Assembly: GCA_014379915.1 (NCBI GenBank)
Contig: JACMKV010000055.1
Location: forward strand, 1-8,430
Direction of reading: 5' to 3'
DNA: 8,430 nt
Origin: Burkholderiales bacterium
Lineage (GTDB): Bacteria; Pseudomonadota; Gammaproteobacteria; Burkholderiales; JACMKV01
Made by a program: the position numbers and the translations under genes. The notes under the pieces were generated by a model. That model was not told where the DNA came from. It saw nothing but the letters and a program-made list of their open reading frames with translations, and made no database searches. Shown in pieces: positions 1 through 7,877 of this stretch. Within the stretch, counting starts at the first letter, position 1. Every line of letters begins with the position of its first letter.

Positions 1-276
1 AAAAAAGTCACGGTCGAGATCAACGACACCGGCGCCGGCATTGCCCAGGAAGACCTGCCGCATATCTTCAACCGCTTTTATCGCGGCGACAAAAGCCGTC
101 GCCAGCATACTGGCAACGCCGGACTCGGGCTCGCCATTGTCAAATCGATCCTGGGATTGCACGGCAGCGAAATCGACGTCACCAGTTCGCGCGGCGAGGG
201 CGCAAGTTTTAGGTTCGCGCTGCCTGTAGCGGAGGGCGCCGCGCGTCCTCATCGCGAAGCAGCAGCGCTGTTATAG
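1..276 (+). CDS. sensor histidine kinase, C-terminal end (5' end outside window)
   Basis: This is the last 91 residues of a membrane-type two-component sensor kinase, read in frame from base 1 to the TAG at 274-276. Seen: a G1 box DTGAGI (fragment residues 9-14), an F box IFNRFYRGDKSR (22-33) and a G2 box GLGLAIVKSI (41-50), followed by the usual last strands ending in SFRFALP. These boxes form the ATP-binding lid of the HATPase_c domain. The domain autophosphorylates a histidine that would lie upstream, outside the window. The FYRGDKSR pattern resembles the CusS/heavy-metal-sensor branch, but the sensor domain is not visible, so the signal cannot be inferred. The tail after the domain (EGAARPHREAAALL) is short and unremarkable. 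A cognate response regulator would be expected to the left of the window. Confidence 0.93.
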   Translation, partial: KKVTVEINDTGAGIAQEDLPHIFNRFYRGDKSRRQHTGNAGLGLAIVKSILGLHGSEIDVTSSRGEGASFRFALPVAEGAARPHREAAALL

Positions 277-286
277 GTTCAGCGCT
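264..286 (+). other. hairpin spanning the kinase stop codon
   Basis: AGCGCTG (264-270) and CAGCGCT (280-286) form a perfect 7-bp inverted repeat around a 9-base loop that contains the TAG stop. Two further GC pairs can form across a one-base bulge. No T-run follows, so this is at best a weak or factor-assisted terminator for the kinase transcript. Confidence 0.35.
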
Positions 287-413
287 TGCAGGCTCTGCGT
301 TCTGCTGACCTAACCCCAACGTAGTCTCCGACCGATACTCCAGGGGCCGGACGATACGAACTCAGATTGGGTGCGCCAATTGCTGATACTCGACACACGG
401 AGGCAATAACGGC

Positions 414-473
414 ATGGATGAAAGAAGGTCCGCGCTGGCCGCCTCGACACAACAGACGAGCTATCGACGATGA
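414..473 (+). CDS. possible 19-residue leader ORF
   Basis: ATG at 414 follows GGAGG (399-403) with a 10-base spacer. The ORF reads MDERRSALAASTQQTSYRR and ends at TGA (471-473). The stop overlaps the ATG of the next ORF as ATGA, the classic arrangement for translational coupling. The peptide is hydrophilic and basic, with no signal peptide or known motif. It could be a real upstream peptide, the remnant C-terminus of a larger protein, or chance. The ribosome binding site and overlap are the only support. Confidence 0.3.
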   Translation: MDERRSALAASTQQTSYRR

Positions 474-703
474 AAACCGGACAAATAATAAATTACGAAG
501 GGACCCGACACGAAATCGTGCAGGTCTCAAACGCAGAAGTAACGACGCGCATGGTGGGGAAAAAAAGTTCAGCGCTGAACATCTGGAGCAAGACGCGGCT
601 TACCTTCATGCTGCGGGCACAGCAAGTCATCCTGGAGCGGCGCCAGTTCTGGAAGCAGGGCCTGCATCTGACACCCCAAACGAAGTCGGCGGGCAGTCGT
701 TGA
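470..703 (+). CDS. hypothetical 77-residue protein, possibly truncated
   Basis: I do not recognise this gene. The first third (MKTGQIINYEGTRHEIVQV, then NAEVTTR) has alternating beta-strand character and a G-Q-x3-YEG-x3-EIV pattern, like the small N-terminal beta-barrel seen in some Tn7/TniA-type DDE transposases. The remainder is basic (KSSALNIWSKTRL, then RAQQVILERRQFW). If the resemblance is real, almost the whole protein is missing after residue 77 and this would be a transposase stump. The transposase idea is inference from a short stretch and may be wrong. The start was chosen because the ATG overlaps the stop of the short ORF before it (ATGA). No separate Shine-Dalgarno is evident. Confidence 0.35.
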   Translation: MKTGQIINYEGTRHEIVQVSNAEVTTRMVGKKSSALNIWSKTRLTFMLRAQQVILERRQFWKQGLHLTPQTKSAGSR

Positions 704-799
704 TTGGCTTGCAGCTTTGGCGTTCGAAGCGGAAGCGGATGCCGATGTTCTTGCGCCAGGGCGTAGCGGACGGTTCGTGCGCATCTGCGCGCCTGCCTT

Positions 800-820
800 G
801 TTAATTCGAGTGAAATTAAC
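800..820. other. AT-rich inverted repeat downstream of the isomerase gene
   Basis: GTTAATT (800-806) and AATTAAC (814-820) are perfect 7-bp arms around a 7-base spacer, 24 bases beyond the end of the leftward isomerase gene. As RNA it is a weak stem without GC pairs, so it looks more like a protein-binding dyad than an efficient terminator. It stands out as AT-rich in GC-rich DNA. Confidence 0.35.
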
Positions 821-843
821 ATCTTCGCAAGTGCTGTCCGCCA

Positions 844-1185
844 TCAGCTGATTTTCAGCAGCTCCACTTCGAAAACAAGCGTCGCATCTGGCGGAATAGC
901 CTTGCCCGCACCGCGCGTCCCGTAACCGAGTTGCGGCGGAATGGTTAGTTTTCGCACGCCGCCGACCCGCATGCCGGCGACTCCTTCATCCCAACCTGCT
1001 ATCACCCGACGCTTGCCGAGTTCAAAGCCGAACGGCTGGCCGCGATCCTTGCTGGAATCGAATTTCTTGCCATCGGTCAGCCAGCCCGTGTAGTGCACGG
1101 ATACCGTCTGGCCTGCCTGCGCGGCGACGCCCTCGCCGAGTTTTACATCTTCATACTGCAAACCGGAATCAGTGGTGATGGTCAT
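844..1185 (-). CDS. FKBP-type peptidyl-prolyl cis-trans isomerase
   Basis: A single-domain FKBP of 113 residues that catalyses cis-trans isomerisation of X-Pro peptide bonds during protein folding. The domain fills the protein: VHYTGWLTDGKKFDSS (residues 30-45), VIAGWDEGVAGMRVGG (61-76), PPQLGYG (83-89), IPPDATLVFEVELL (97-110). Residues matching the FK506/proline pocket are present: Tyr32, Phe42, Asp43, Phe52, Val61-Ile62, Trp65, Tyr88 and Phe105. There is no signal peptide, dimerisation extension or IF insert, so it resembles minimal cytosolic FKBPs of about 110 residues rather than SlyD or FkpA. The start is supported by AAGGA (complement of 1190-1194), 4 bases upstream of the ATG. It lies 61 bases after the hydrolase gene on the same strand and may share its transcript. 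Confidence 0.95.
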   Translation of the reverse strand: MTITTDSGLQYEDVKLGEGVAAQAGQTVSVHYTGWLTDGKKFDSSKDRGQPFGFELGKRRVIAGWDEGVAGMRVGGVRKLTIPPQLGYGTRGAGKAIPPDATLVFEVELLKIS

Positions 1186-1246
1186 GGTGTCCTTGTGGTG
1201 GATCGGAAAACAGAGGCGCTGATAACCGTGTCTTGCGCAAACAGCT

Positions 1247-2155
1247 TCAACCGTCGCTGAGCAGAAACGCGCGAACTACATCGATCTGATCTTGCGCCAT
1301 CAACATCGGCGCATGGCCGACACCGGCAAATTCAACGAGCCTGGCTCGCGGCCCGCGCGTCAGCATTTCCTGCGCGGTCCTGGGCAGCAGCAGATCCGAC
1401 TCGGCGCCGCGCACGATCAGTACCGGGCAGTATATTTTGTCCCACAACGGCCATAAGTCTACATCGTAGAGCAGGCTGCCGCGGAACGGCTCGGCAATAC
1501 CCGGATCGTAACTGAAGTCATAGCTGCCGTCCTTGCCTTGTCGTGAACTGTGCGTGGCCAGATGCCGCCATTGCGCATCGGTCAGGGGGCCGAACGACGT
1601 GCAGAATTTGCGCAGATACTGTTCCAGCTCATCAAGCGCGCCGAAGCGGGGATCTTTACCGACGTAGGCGGCGATGCGTTGCAACGCTGCGCGCGGCACG
1701 AACGGCCCGGCGTCATTAATCACGAGACGTCGGATTGGCGATTGCGGTTGCGATGCCAGCATCATGCCGATCAACGCGCCCATCGAGGTGCCGACCCAGT
1801 CGATTCGCGGCTCTCCACTTCGCCCATGCAGTCGCTGCCACAGCGCGCCCCACCGCGAGCGGACGGGTTTCGCGCCAACGCGGGCGATCAGCGCAGCCAT
1901 ATCGGTCAGATAAAGCGGATAGCCATAGTCTTTCTTGTGCTGCAGCCAGTCGCTGGCGCCGCGTCCGACGACATCGGGACAAACCACGCGGCAATCGCCG
2001 GAAAGGGCCTCGGCGAGAAAGTCGAAATCGCGCGCATTACGCGTCAAGCCGTGAACGCATATGACGACGTGCGGATTGGCGCGATCGCCCCAATCGGTGT
2101 AAGCGACGCGATGAAAGCCGTGCGCCGTCAAGCTCGAATAAGCATCGATGTGCAT
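1247..2155 (-). CDS. alpha/beta-hydrolase fold protein
   Basis: A 302-residue cytosolic alpha/beta-hydrolase with an intact catalytic triad: nucleophile Ser124 in the elbow GTSMGAL, acid Asp254 (ESDLLLP) and His281 (GVGHAPML). The oxyanion-hole motif HGLTRN lies at 35-40. After it, DVVGRGASDW (61-70) is typical of lipase/esterase, epoxide-hydrolase-like and C-C-bond hydrolase members. A cap region runs from about 155 to 235. The substrate cannot be told from the sequence. One oddity is a basic, tryptophan-containing insert (about residues 96-116, KPVRSRWGALWQRLHGRSGEP) just before the strand leading to the nucleophile, where most relatives have only a short turn. The start is supported by a purine-rich GAGAGAG a few bases upstream and by the TATAAT box further upstream. 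The gene is divergent from the suf operon and precedes the FKBP gene. Confidence 0.92.
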   Translation of the reverse strand: MHIDAYSSLTAHGFHRVAYTDWGDRANPHVVICVHGLTRNARDFDFLAEALSGDCRVVCPDVVGRGASDWLQHKKDYGYPLYLTDMAALIARVGAKPVRSRWGALWQRLHGRSGEPRIDWVGTSMGALIGMMLASQPQSPIRRLVINDAGPFVPRAALQRIAAYVGKDPRFGALDELEQYLRKFCTSFGPLTDAQWRHLATHSSRQGKDGSYDFSYDPGIAEPFRGSLLYDVDLWPLWDKIYCPVLIVRGAESDLLLPRTAQEMLTRGPRARLVEFAGVGHAPMLMAQDQIDVVRAFLLSDG

Positions 2156-2187
2156 GACTGCTCTCTCACTGTTTGAAGTTAGCGCGG

Positions 2188-2193
2188 ATTATA
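2188..2193 (-). promoter_or_regulatory. -10 box of the leftward hydrolase promoter
   Basis: The complement of 2188-2193 reads TATAAT, an exact sigma70 -10 hexamer pointing left, 32 bases before the hydrolase ATG. The matching -35 position (2211-2216, reading ATTCGA on the complement at 17-bp spacing) is poor, so strength is uncertain. Confidence 0.5.
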
Positions 2194-2241
2194 GCCGCTG
2201 TGTGCATCGATCGAATGACAGCGGAAATCGTGAGATCCCAC

Positions 2242-2271
2242 TGAGCCGCGAACCATTGAGCCGCGAACCAA
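2242..2271 (+). repeat. two tandem 15-bp units upstream of the suf promoter
   Basis: TGAGCCGCGAACCAT (2242-2256) is followed directly by TGAGCCGCGAACCAA (2257-2271), identical at 14 of 15 positions. The second copy overlaps the -35 hexamer and the left edge of the operator palindrome. The first copy therefore supplies an extra -35-like CTGAGC 15 bases upstream. Confidence 0.8.
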
Positions 2272-2284
2272 TTAGGACTAAAAT
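2256..2284 (+). promoter_or_regulatory. sigma70-type promoter of the suf operon
   Basis: TTGAGC (2256-2261) and TAAAAT (2279-2284) are separated by 17 bases, close to the sigma70 consensus. Transcription would start near 2291, giving a leader of roughly 20 bases before the regulator ATG at 2314. The -10 box lies inside the 2270-2294 inverted repeat, so repressor binding would block polymerase directly. Confidence 0.75.
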
Positions 2285-2294
2285 AGTCCTAATT
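2270..2294. promoter_or_regulatory. probable operator for the Rrf2-family regulator
   Basis: A perfect inverted repeat: AATTAGGACTA (2270-2280), spacer AAA, TAGTCCTAATT (2284-2294). The 13-base core GACTA-AAA-TAGTC fits the core of the E. coli IscR type 1 consensus (GACTR-WWW-YAGTC) at every position, while the outer flanks differ. It overlaps the -10 box and the likely start site of the promoter for the adjacent Rrf2 regulator. Negative autoregulation of the whole suf operon is therefore the natural inference. Confidence 0.8.
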
Positions 2295-2313
2295 AGCGAG
2301 GCAGGGAGGCAAG

Positions 2314-2772
2314 ATGCTACGCATGAGCAAGATGGCAGATTACGGCACGGTAGTTATGACCGCGATGGCGCGCTCGCCCGACCGCGTTCACAGCGCTGGC
2401 GATCTGGCCGCGCTGGCGCATTTGCCGGCGCCGACGGTAAGCAAGATCCTGAAAATGCTGGCGCGTCACGAATTGCTCGAATCGGTGCGCGGCGCGAAAG
2501 GCGGCTATGCGCTCGCACGGCCGCCCGCTGCGATCACGATTGCGGAAATCATAGATGCGATGGAAGGCCCGCTAGCAATCACCGAATGCAGCAGCACGGC
2601 AAGCGTTTGCGAGCAGGAAGGTTCGTGTTCGGTGCGGGCCAACTGGCGCACCATCAATCGCGCGATCTGGCGCGCGCTGAACGAGGTGTCGCTGGCAGAA
2701 ATGGTGCAGCCGCGGCTGCATGCGGTCGATATTGGCGCTATACGGACGCGCCGGATGGAAGCGAAGCATTGA
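2314..2772 (+). CDS. Rrf2-family SUF operon transcriptional regulator
   Basis: A 152-residue Rrf2/IscR-like repressor, the type annotated as SUF system regulator in Xanthomonas and relatives. The N-terminal winged helix-turn-helix (about 1-75) contains YGTVVMTAMA (10-19), recognition helix PAPTVSKILKMLARHELL (38-55) and the wing GAKGGYALAR (60-69). A dimerisation helix follows from about residue 110. Cys92, Cys99 and Cys105 lie in the loop where IscR binds a [2Fe-2S] cluster, so the protein very likely senses Fe-S status. Spacing is C-x6-C-x5-C (C-x5-C-x5-C in IscR), and the place of the IscR His ligand is occupied by Arg108. The start is supported by AGGGAGG (2303-2309); ATG codons at 2323 and 2332 are less well spaced. 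It is the first gene of the operon, 38 bases before sufB, and sits next to its probable operator. Confidence 0.95.
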   Translation: MLRMSKMADYGTVVMTAMARSPDRVHSAGDLAALAHLPAPTVSKILKMLARHELLESVRGAKGGYALARPPAAITIAEIIDAMEGPLAITECSSTASVCEQEGSCSVRANWRTINRAIWRALNEVSLAEMVQPRLHAVDIGAIRTRRMEAKH

Positions 2773-2798
2773 CGGCGGCTTCGGAAAAATTGTGTAGT

Positions 2799-2803
2799 GG
2801 AGA
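2799..2803 (+). promoter_or_regulatory. ribosome binding site fixing the sufB start
   Basis: GGAGA with a 7-base spacer to the ATG at 2811. The sufB frame happens to stay open far upstream through the regulator gene, to about 2148, so this site and the family's normal N-terminus are what decide the start. Confidence 0.7.
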
Positions 2804-2810
2804 TAGTTAT

Positions 2811-4262
<1,452 letters not shown>

Positions 4263-4299
4263 TGCTGTTTGACAGAACGAAACCGGAATGTGTCGCGCT

Positions 4300-4390
4300 G
4301 TCATTCCAGCGAAAGCTGGAATCTCGCAAAAAGTCAAAGATTCCGGCTCCCGGCTTCATTGCGTGCCGGGACAAGCTTCGCCGAAATGAC
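4300..4390. repeat. REP/dRS3-like palindromic element between sufB and sufC
   Basis: The element is bounded by GTCATT (4300-4305) and AATGAC (4385-4390). It contains a perfect 8-bp hairpin ATTCCAGC-GAAA-GCTGGAAT (4303-4322, GNRA loop) and a second hairpin CCCGGC/GCCGGG (4349-4354, 4365-4370). An alternative pairing GGAATCT/AGATTCC (4318-4324, 4338-4344) competes with the first. The 20-base hairpin follows the form of neisserial dRS3 units (ATTCC, ten bases, GGAAT) and of the widespread proteobacterial GTCATTCC-GGAATGAC repeats, so this is probably a dispersed genomic repeat. In the suf mRNA it could protect the sufB 3' end or act as a partial attenuator. There is no T-run after either stem. 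Confidence 0.75.
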
Positions 4391-4408
4391 GTCAATTGAG
4401 GTTTATCG

Positions 4409-5197
4409 ATGCTCAAAGTAACAAATCTGCAAGCGAAAATCGACGGCAAGGAAATCCTGCGCGGTGTCGATCTCGAGGTTAGAGCCGGCGAGGTTCACGC
4501 GATCATGGGCCCGAACGGTTCGGGAAAGAGCACGCTCGCGCAGGTGCTGGCCGGCCGCGAAAACTATGAAGTGACGGGCGGCACTGTCGAGTATGACGGT
4601 AGCGATCTGCTGGAGCTCGCGCCCGAAGAGCGGGCGAGGGCGGGTTTGTTTCTGGCGTTCCAGTATCCAGTCGAAATTCCTGGCGTCAGCAATGTCTATC
4701 TGCTGAAAGCGGCGCTCAACGCGGTGCGCAAGCATCGCGGCGAACCCGAGCTCGACGCGATGGATTTCCTGACGCTGGTCAAGGACAAGTTAAAGCTGGT
4801 CGAGATCAGCCAGGAATTCCTGTATCGCGCGGTCAACGAAGGTTTTTCCGGCGGCGAGAAAAAGCGTAACGAGATTCTGCAAATGGCAGTGCTCGAACCG
4901 AGGCTCGCGATTCTCGACGAGACCGATTCCGGCCTCGATATCGACGCGTTGAAGATCGTCGCCAACGGCGTAAATTCGCTGCGCTCGCCCGATCGGGCCA
5001 TCATCATGGTCACGCATTATCAGCGCCTGCTCGACTACATCGTGCCCGACTTCGTACACGTTTTATCAGATGGGCGCATCGTAAAATCCGGTGGGCGCGA
5101 GCTGGCGCTGGAACTCGAGGAGCGCGGCTACAGCTGGCTTGAGGGCGACGCCCAGCCTGCTGCACAATCCGGCGCTCGCGCCGGTGCGGGAAGTTAA
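4409..5197 (+). CDS. sufC: Fe-S assembly ATPase SufC
   Basis: SufC of 262 residues is the ABC-type ATPase that drives conformational changes of SufB-SufD during cluster assembly; it is cytosolic, not a transporter. Seen: Walker A GPNGSGKST (34-42, Lys40), Q-loop Gln85, signature FSGGEKKRNE (146-155), Walker B ILDE (168-171, Glu171), D-loop SGLD (174-177) and switch His203 in MVTHYQRLL. Lys40, Glu171 and His203 carry the same numbers as in E. coli SufC. The C-terminus is about 14 residues longer, as an Ala/Gly-rich tail (AQPAAQSGARAGAGS) whose DNA contains a GC hairpin (CCGGCG/CGCCGG, 5169-5184). The start is backed by GAGG (4398-4401). The stop is 2 bases before sufD, so translation is probably coupled. 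Confidence 0.98.
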   Translation: MLKVTNLQAKIDGKEILRGVDLEVRAGEVHAIMGPNGSGKSTLAQVLAGRENYEVTGGTVEYDGSDLLELAPEERARAGLFLAFQYPVEIPGVSNVYLLKAALNAVRKHRGEPELDAMDFLTLVKDKLKLVEISQEFLYRAVNEGFSGGEKKRNEILQMAVLEPRLAILDETDSGLDIDALKIVANGVNSLRSPDRAIIMVTHYQRLLDYIVPDFVHVLSDGRIVKSGGRELALELEERGYSWLEGDAQPAAQSGARAGAGS

Positions 5198-5199
5198 GC

Positions 5200-6561
5200 G
5201 TGAACGCGATCGAGCGCTATAGCGCGGATTTCGCGCGCATCGAAAACGCGCTTCCCGGTTCCTCGATCGGCTGGCTGCAGGACGCGCGCCGCGATGCGCT
5301 GTCGCGTTTTGCCGAACGCGGAATTCCAACCACGCGCGACGAAAACTGGAAATATACCGATGTCAGCTCGCTCGAAAAGCGCGCGCTGATAGCGGCGCCG
5401 TCGCCCGATCGTGCGGATGCAGCAACGCTTGCGGCAAGCATCGAACGTTTGGCGCTGGCTGCCGAATATCATCTGCTGGTATTTGTCGATGGCCGTTACG
5501 ATCGCGATTTATCGTGGCTCGGCAGGTTACCGGCTGGTGCGACGATCAGCAGTATGGCCGAGGTGCTTGAGCGCGACCCCGGTTTGCTGGAAGCGCATTT
5601 CGCCGGCGAGATCTGGCCGCACGGCGCGTTCGGCTGGCTGAATACAGCGCTTGCAGCCGACGGTGCTGTAATTCATCTCGAGGCTGACACAGTCGTCGAG
5701 CAGCCGGTGCATCTGCTGTTTCTGGCGACCGGTAGCGCCAGCGCAGTTCATGCAACCAATCTGATTGTCGCCGGCAACAACGCCAAGGTAACGGTAATCG
5801 AGCATTACGCAGGCGACGATGGCGCGACTTATTTCACGAATGCGCTGACGCATATCGTGATCGGTGAAAACGCGAACGTCGCACACTACAAATTGCAGCA
5901 GGAAAGCGCGAAAGCGTTTCATATTGCCGGCATCCATGCGAAGCAAGCTGCGCACGGCCGGTTTGCGTCCCACTCGATTTCACTGGGCGCACAGCTCGCG
6001 CGCAACGATATCAGCACGTATCTTGCGGCCGGCAGCCACTGCGAATTGAATGGTCTTTATCTTGCCGATGGCCGACGTCATGTCGATCATCACACACGCA
6101 TCGATCACGCTGAACCCGACGCGACGAGTTCAGAGGTTTACCGCGGCATCCTCGATGGTGGCGCGCGCGGCGTGTTCAATGGCAAGGTGGTGGTCCATCA
6201 GGATGCGCAACACACCGACGCGAAGCAGGAAAATCACAATCTGCTGTTATCGAAGAATGCCGAAATCGACACCAAGCCCGAGCTCGAAATTTACGCTGAC
6301 GACGTCAAGTGCACGCATGGTGCGACGATCGGTCAGCTCGACGACGCGATGCTGTTTTATCTGCGTTCGCGCGGACTGGATGAAGCGGCGGCACGCAGCC
6401 TGCTGATTTACGCGTTCGCCCACGACATCATCGACCGCATGGCTTTGCAACCATTGCGCAAGCGGCTGGAACGTCAGTTGATCGAGCGGCTGCCGCTGGG
6501 ATCGACCGAGGTATCGTTCAGTGAGCTGTTGCTGGACGGGCAATCGGGCACTGGTCAATAA
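5200..6561 (+). CDS. sufD: Fe-S cluster assembly protein SufD (GTG start)
   Basis: SufD of 453 residues is a paralogue of SufB and its partner in the SufBC2D scaffold, needed for iron entry. The N-terminal part carries the family hallmark RDENWKYTDVSSL (about 46-58). The beta-helix core follows, and the C-terminal signature HTDAKQENHNLLLSKNAEID is complete, leading into DDVKCTHGATIGQLDDAMLFYLRSRG. Cys371 and His373 in KCTHGAT match E. coli Cys358 and His360; the latter is implicated in cluster formation at the SufB-SufD interface. The start is GTG: it lies 2 bases after the sufC stop, the sequence is SufD-like from near the N-terminus, and the next in-frame ATG falls too far inside. GGGAAG just upstream is the likely ribosome binding site. 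It is about 30 residues longer than E. coli SufD. Confidence 0.97.
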   Translation: MNAIERYSADFARIENALPGSSIGWLQDARRDALSRFAERGIPTTRDENWKYTDVSSLEKRALIAAPSPDRADAATLAASIERLALAAEYHLLVFVDGRYDRDLSWLGRLPAGATISSMAEVLERDPGLLEAHFAGEIWPHGAFGWLNTALAADGAVIHLEADTVVEQPVHLLFLATGSASAVHATNLIVAGNNAKVTVIEHYAGDDGATYFTNALTHIVIGENANVAHYKLQQESAKAFHIAGIHAKQAAHGRFASHSISLGAQLARNDISTYLAAGSHCELNGLYLADGRRHVDHHTRIDHAEPDATSSEVYRGILDGGARGVFNGKVVVHQDAQHTDAKQENHNLLLSKNAEIDTKPELEIYADDVKCTHGATIGQLDDAMLFYLRSRGLDEAAARSLLIYAFAHDIIDRMALQPLRKRLERQLIERLPLGSTEVSFSELLLDGQSGTGQ

Positions 6562-6580
6562 AAAAATACTGGCCAATAAA
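6550..6580 (+). repeat. direct repeat across the sufD stop codon
   Basis: ACTGGTCAATAAA (6550-6562) and ACTGGCCAATAAA (6568-6580) match at 12 of 13 bases with an 18-base period. The sufD TAA lies in the first copy, and the second lies just before the sufS ribosome binding site. The pair looks like a small tandem duplication and makes the junction A-rich. Confidence 0.7.
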
Positions 6581-6585
6581 CGAAT

Positions 6586-6590
6586 AGAGG
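6586..6590 (+). promoter_or_regulatory. ribosome binding site fixing the sufS start
   Basis: AGAGG, 5 bases before the ATG at 6596. The sufS frame is open upstream into sufD, to about 6521, but this site and the family N-terminus favour 6596. Confidence 0.65.
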
Positions 6591-6595
6591 CAAAC

Positions 6596-7852
<1,257 letters not shown>

Positions 7853-7867
7853 ACGGCGCATCGAAAC

Positions 7868-7872
7868 GGAGA
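7868..7872 (+). promoter_or_regulatory. ribosome binding site fixing the sufU start
   Basis: GGAGA, 5 bases before the ATG at 7878. The frame is open upstream inside sufS to about 7773, so this site defines the start. Confidence 0.65.
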
Positions 7873-7877
7873 CGCTG

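Larger units (their letters stand above)
277..843. other. 567-base stretch without a recognised gene
   Basis: The stretch between the kinase and the isomerase holds no protein family I can recognise. Contents: the kinase-end hairpin; a possible pair of overlapping small ORFs (414-473 and 470-703) behind a good ribosome binding site; a short dyad ATTGG/CCAAT (366-380); and an AT-rich 7-bp inverted repeat (800-820). Open frames on both strands cross parts of it, but they look compositionally ordinary and lack domains. It may be decayed coding DNA or a scar of an old insertion. No flanking target-site duplication or terminal repeat is obvious. Confidence 0.5.

Noticed and set aside
779..790. GCGCA/TGCGC palindrome as terminator hairpin
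   Set aside because: The loop would be only 2 bases and there is no T-run. Short GC palindromes are expected by chance in this composition.
367..804. 145-codon forward frame across the 277-843 stretch
   Set aside because: No ribosome binding site at its start, no recognisable domain, and low-information sequence. The overlapping frame at 470-703 has the better start context.
1550..2176. 208-codon open frame antisense to the hydrolase gene
   Set aside because: The opposite strand encodes a hydrolase with a complete catalytic triad, and this frame has no recognisable motif.
2148..2810. Open frame extending sufB upstream to give a 704-residue protein
   Set aside because: The upstream part reads the regulator gene out of frame, has no SufB-like sequence, and the ATG at 2811 has its own ribosome binding site and gives a family-typical length.
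4303..4370. Intrinsic terminator ending transcription after sufB
   Set aside because: Neither stem is followed by a T-run, and sufCDSU lack an obvious promoter of their own, so a full terminator is unlikely.
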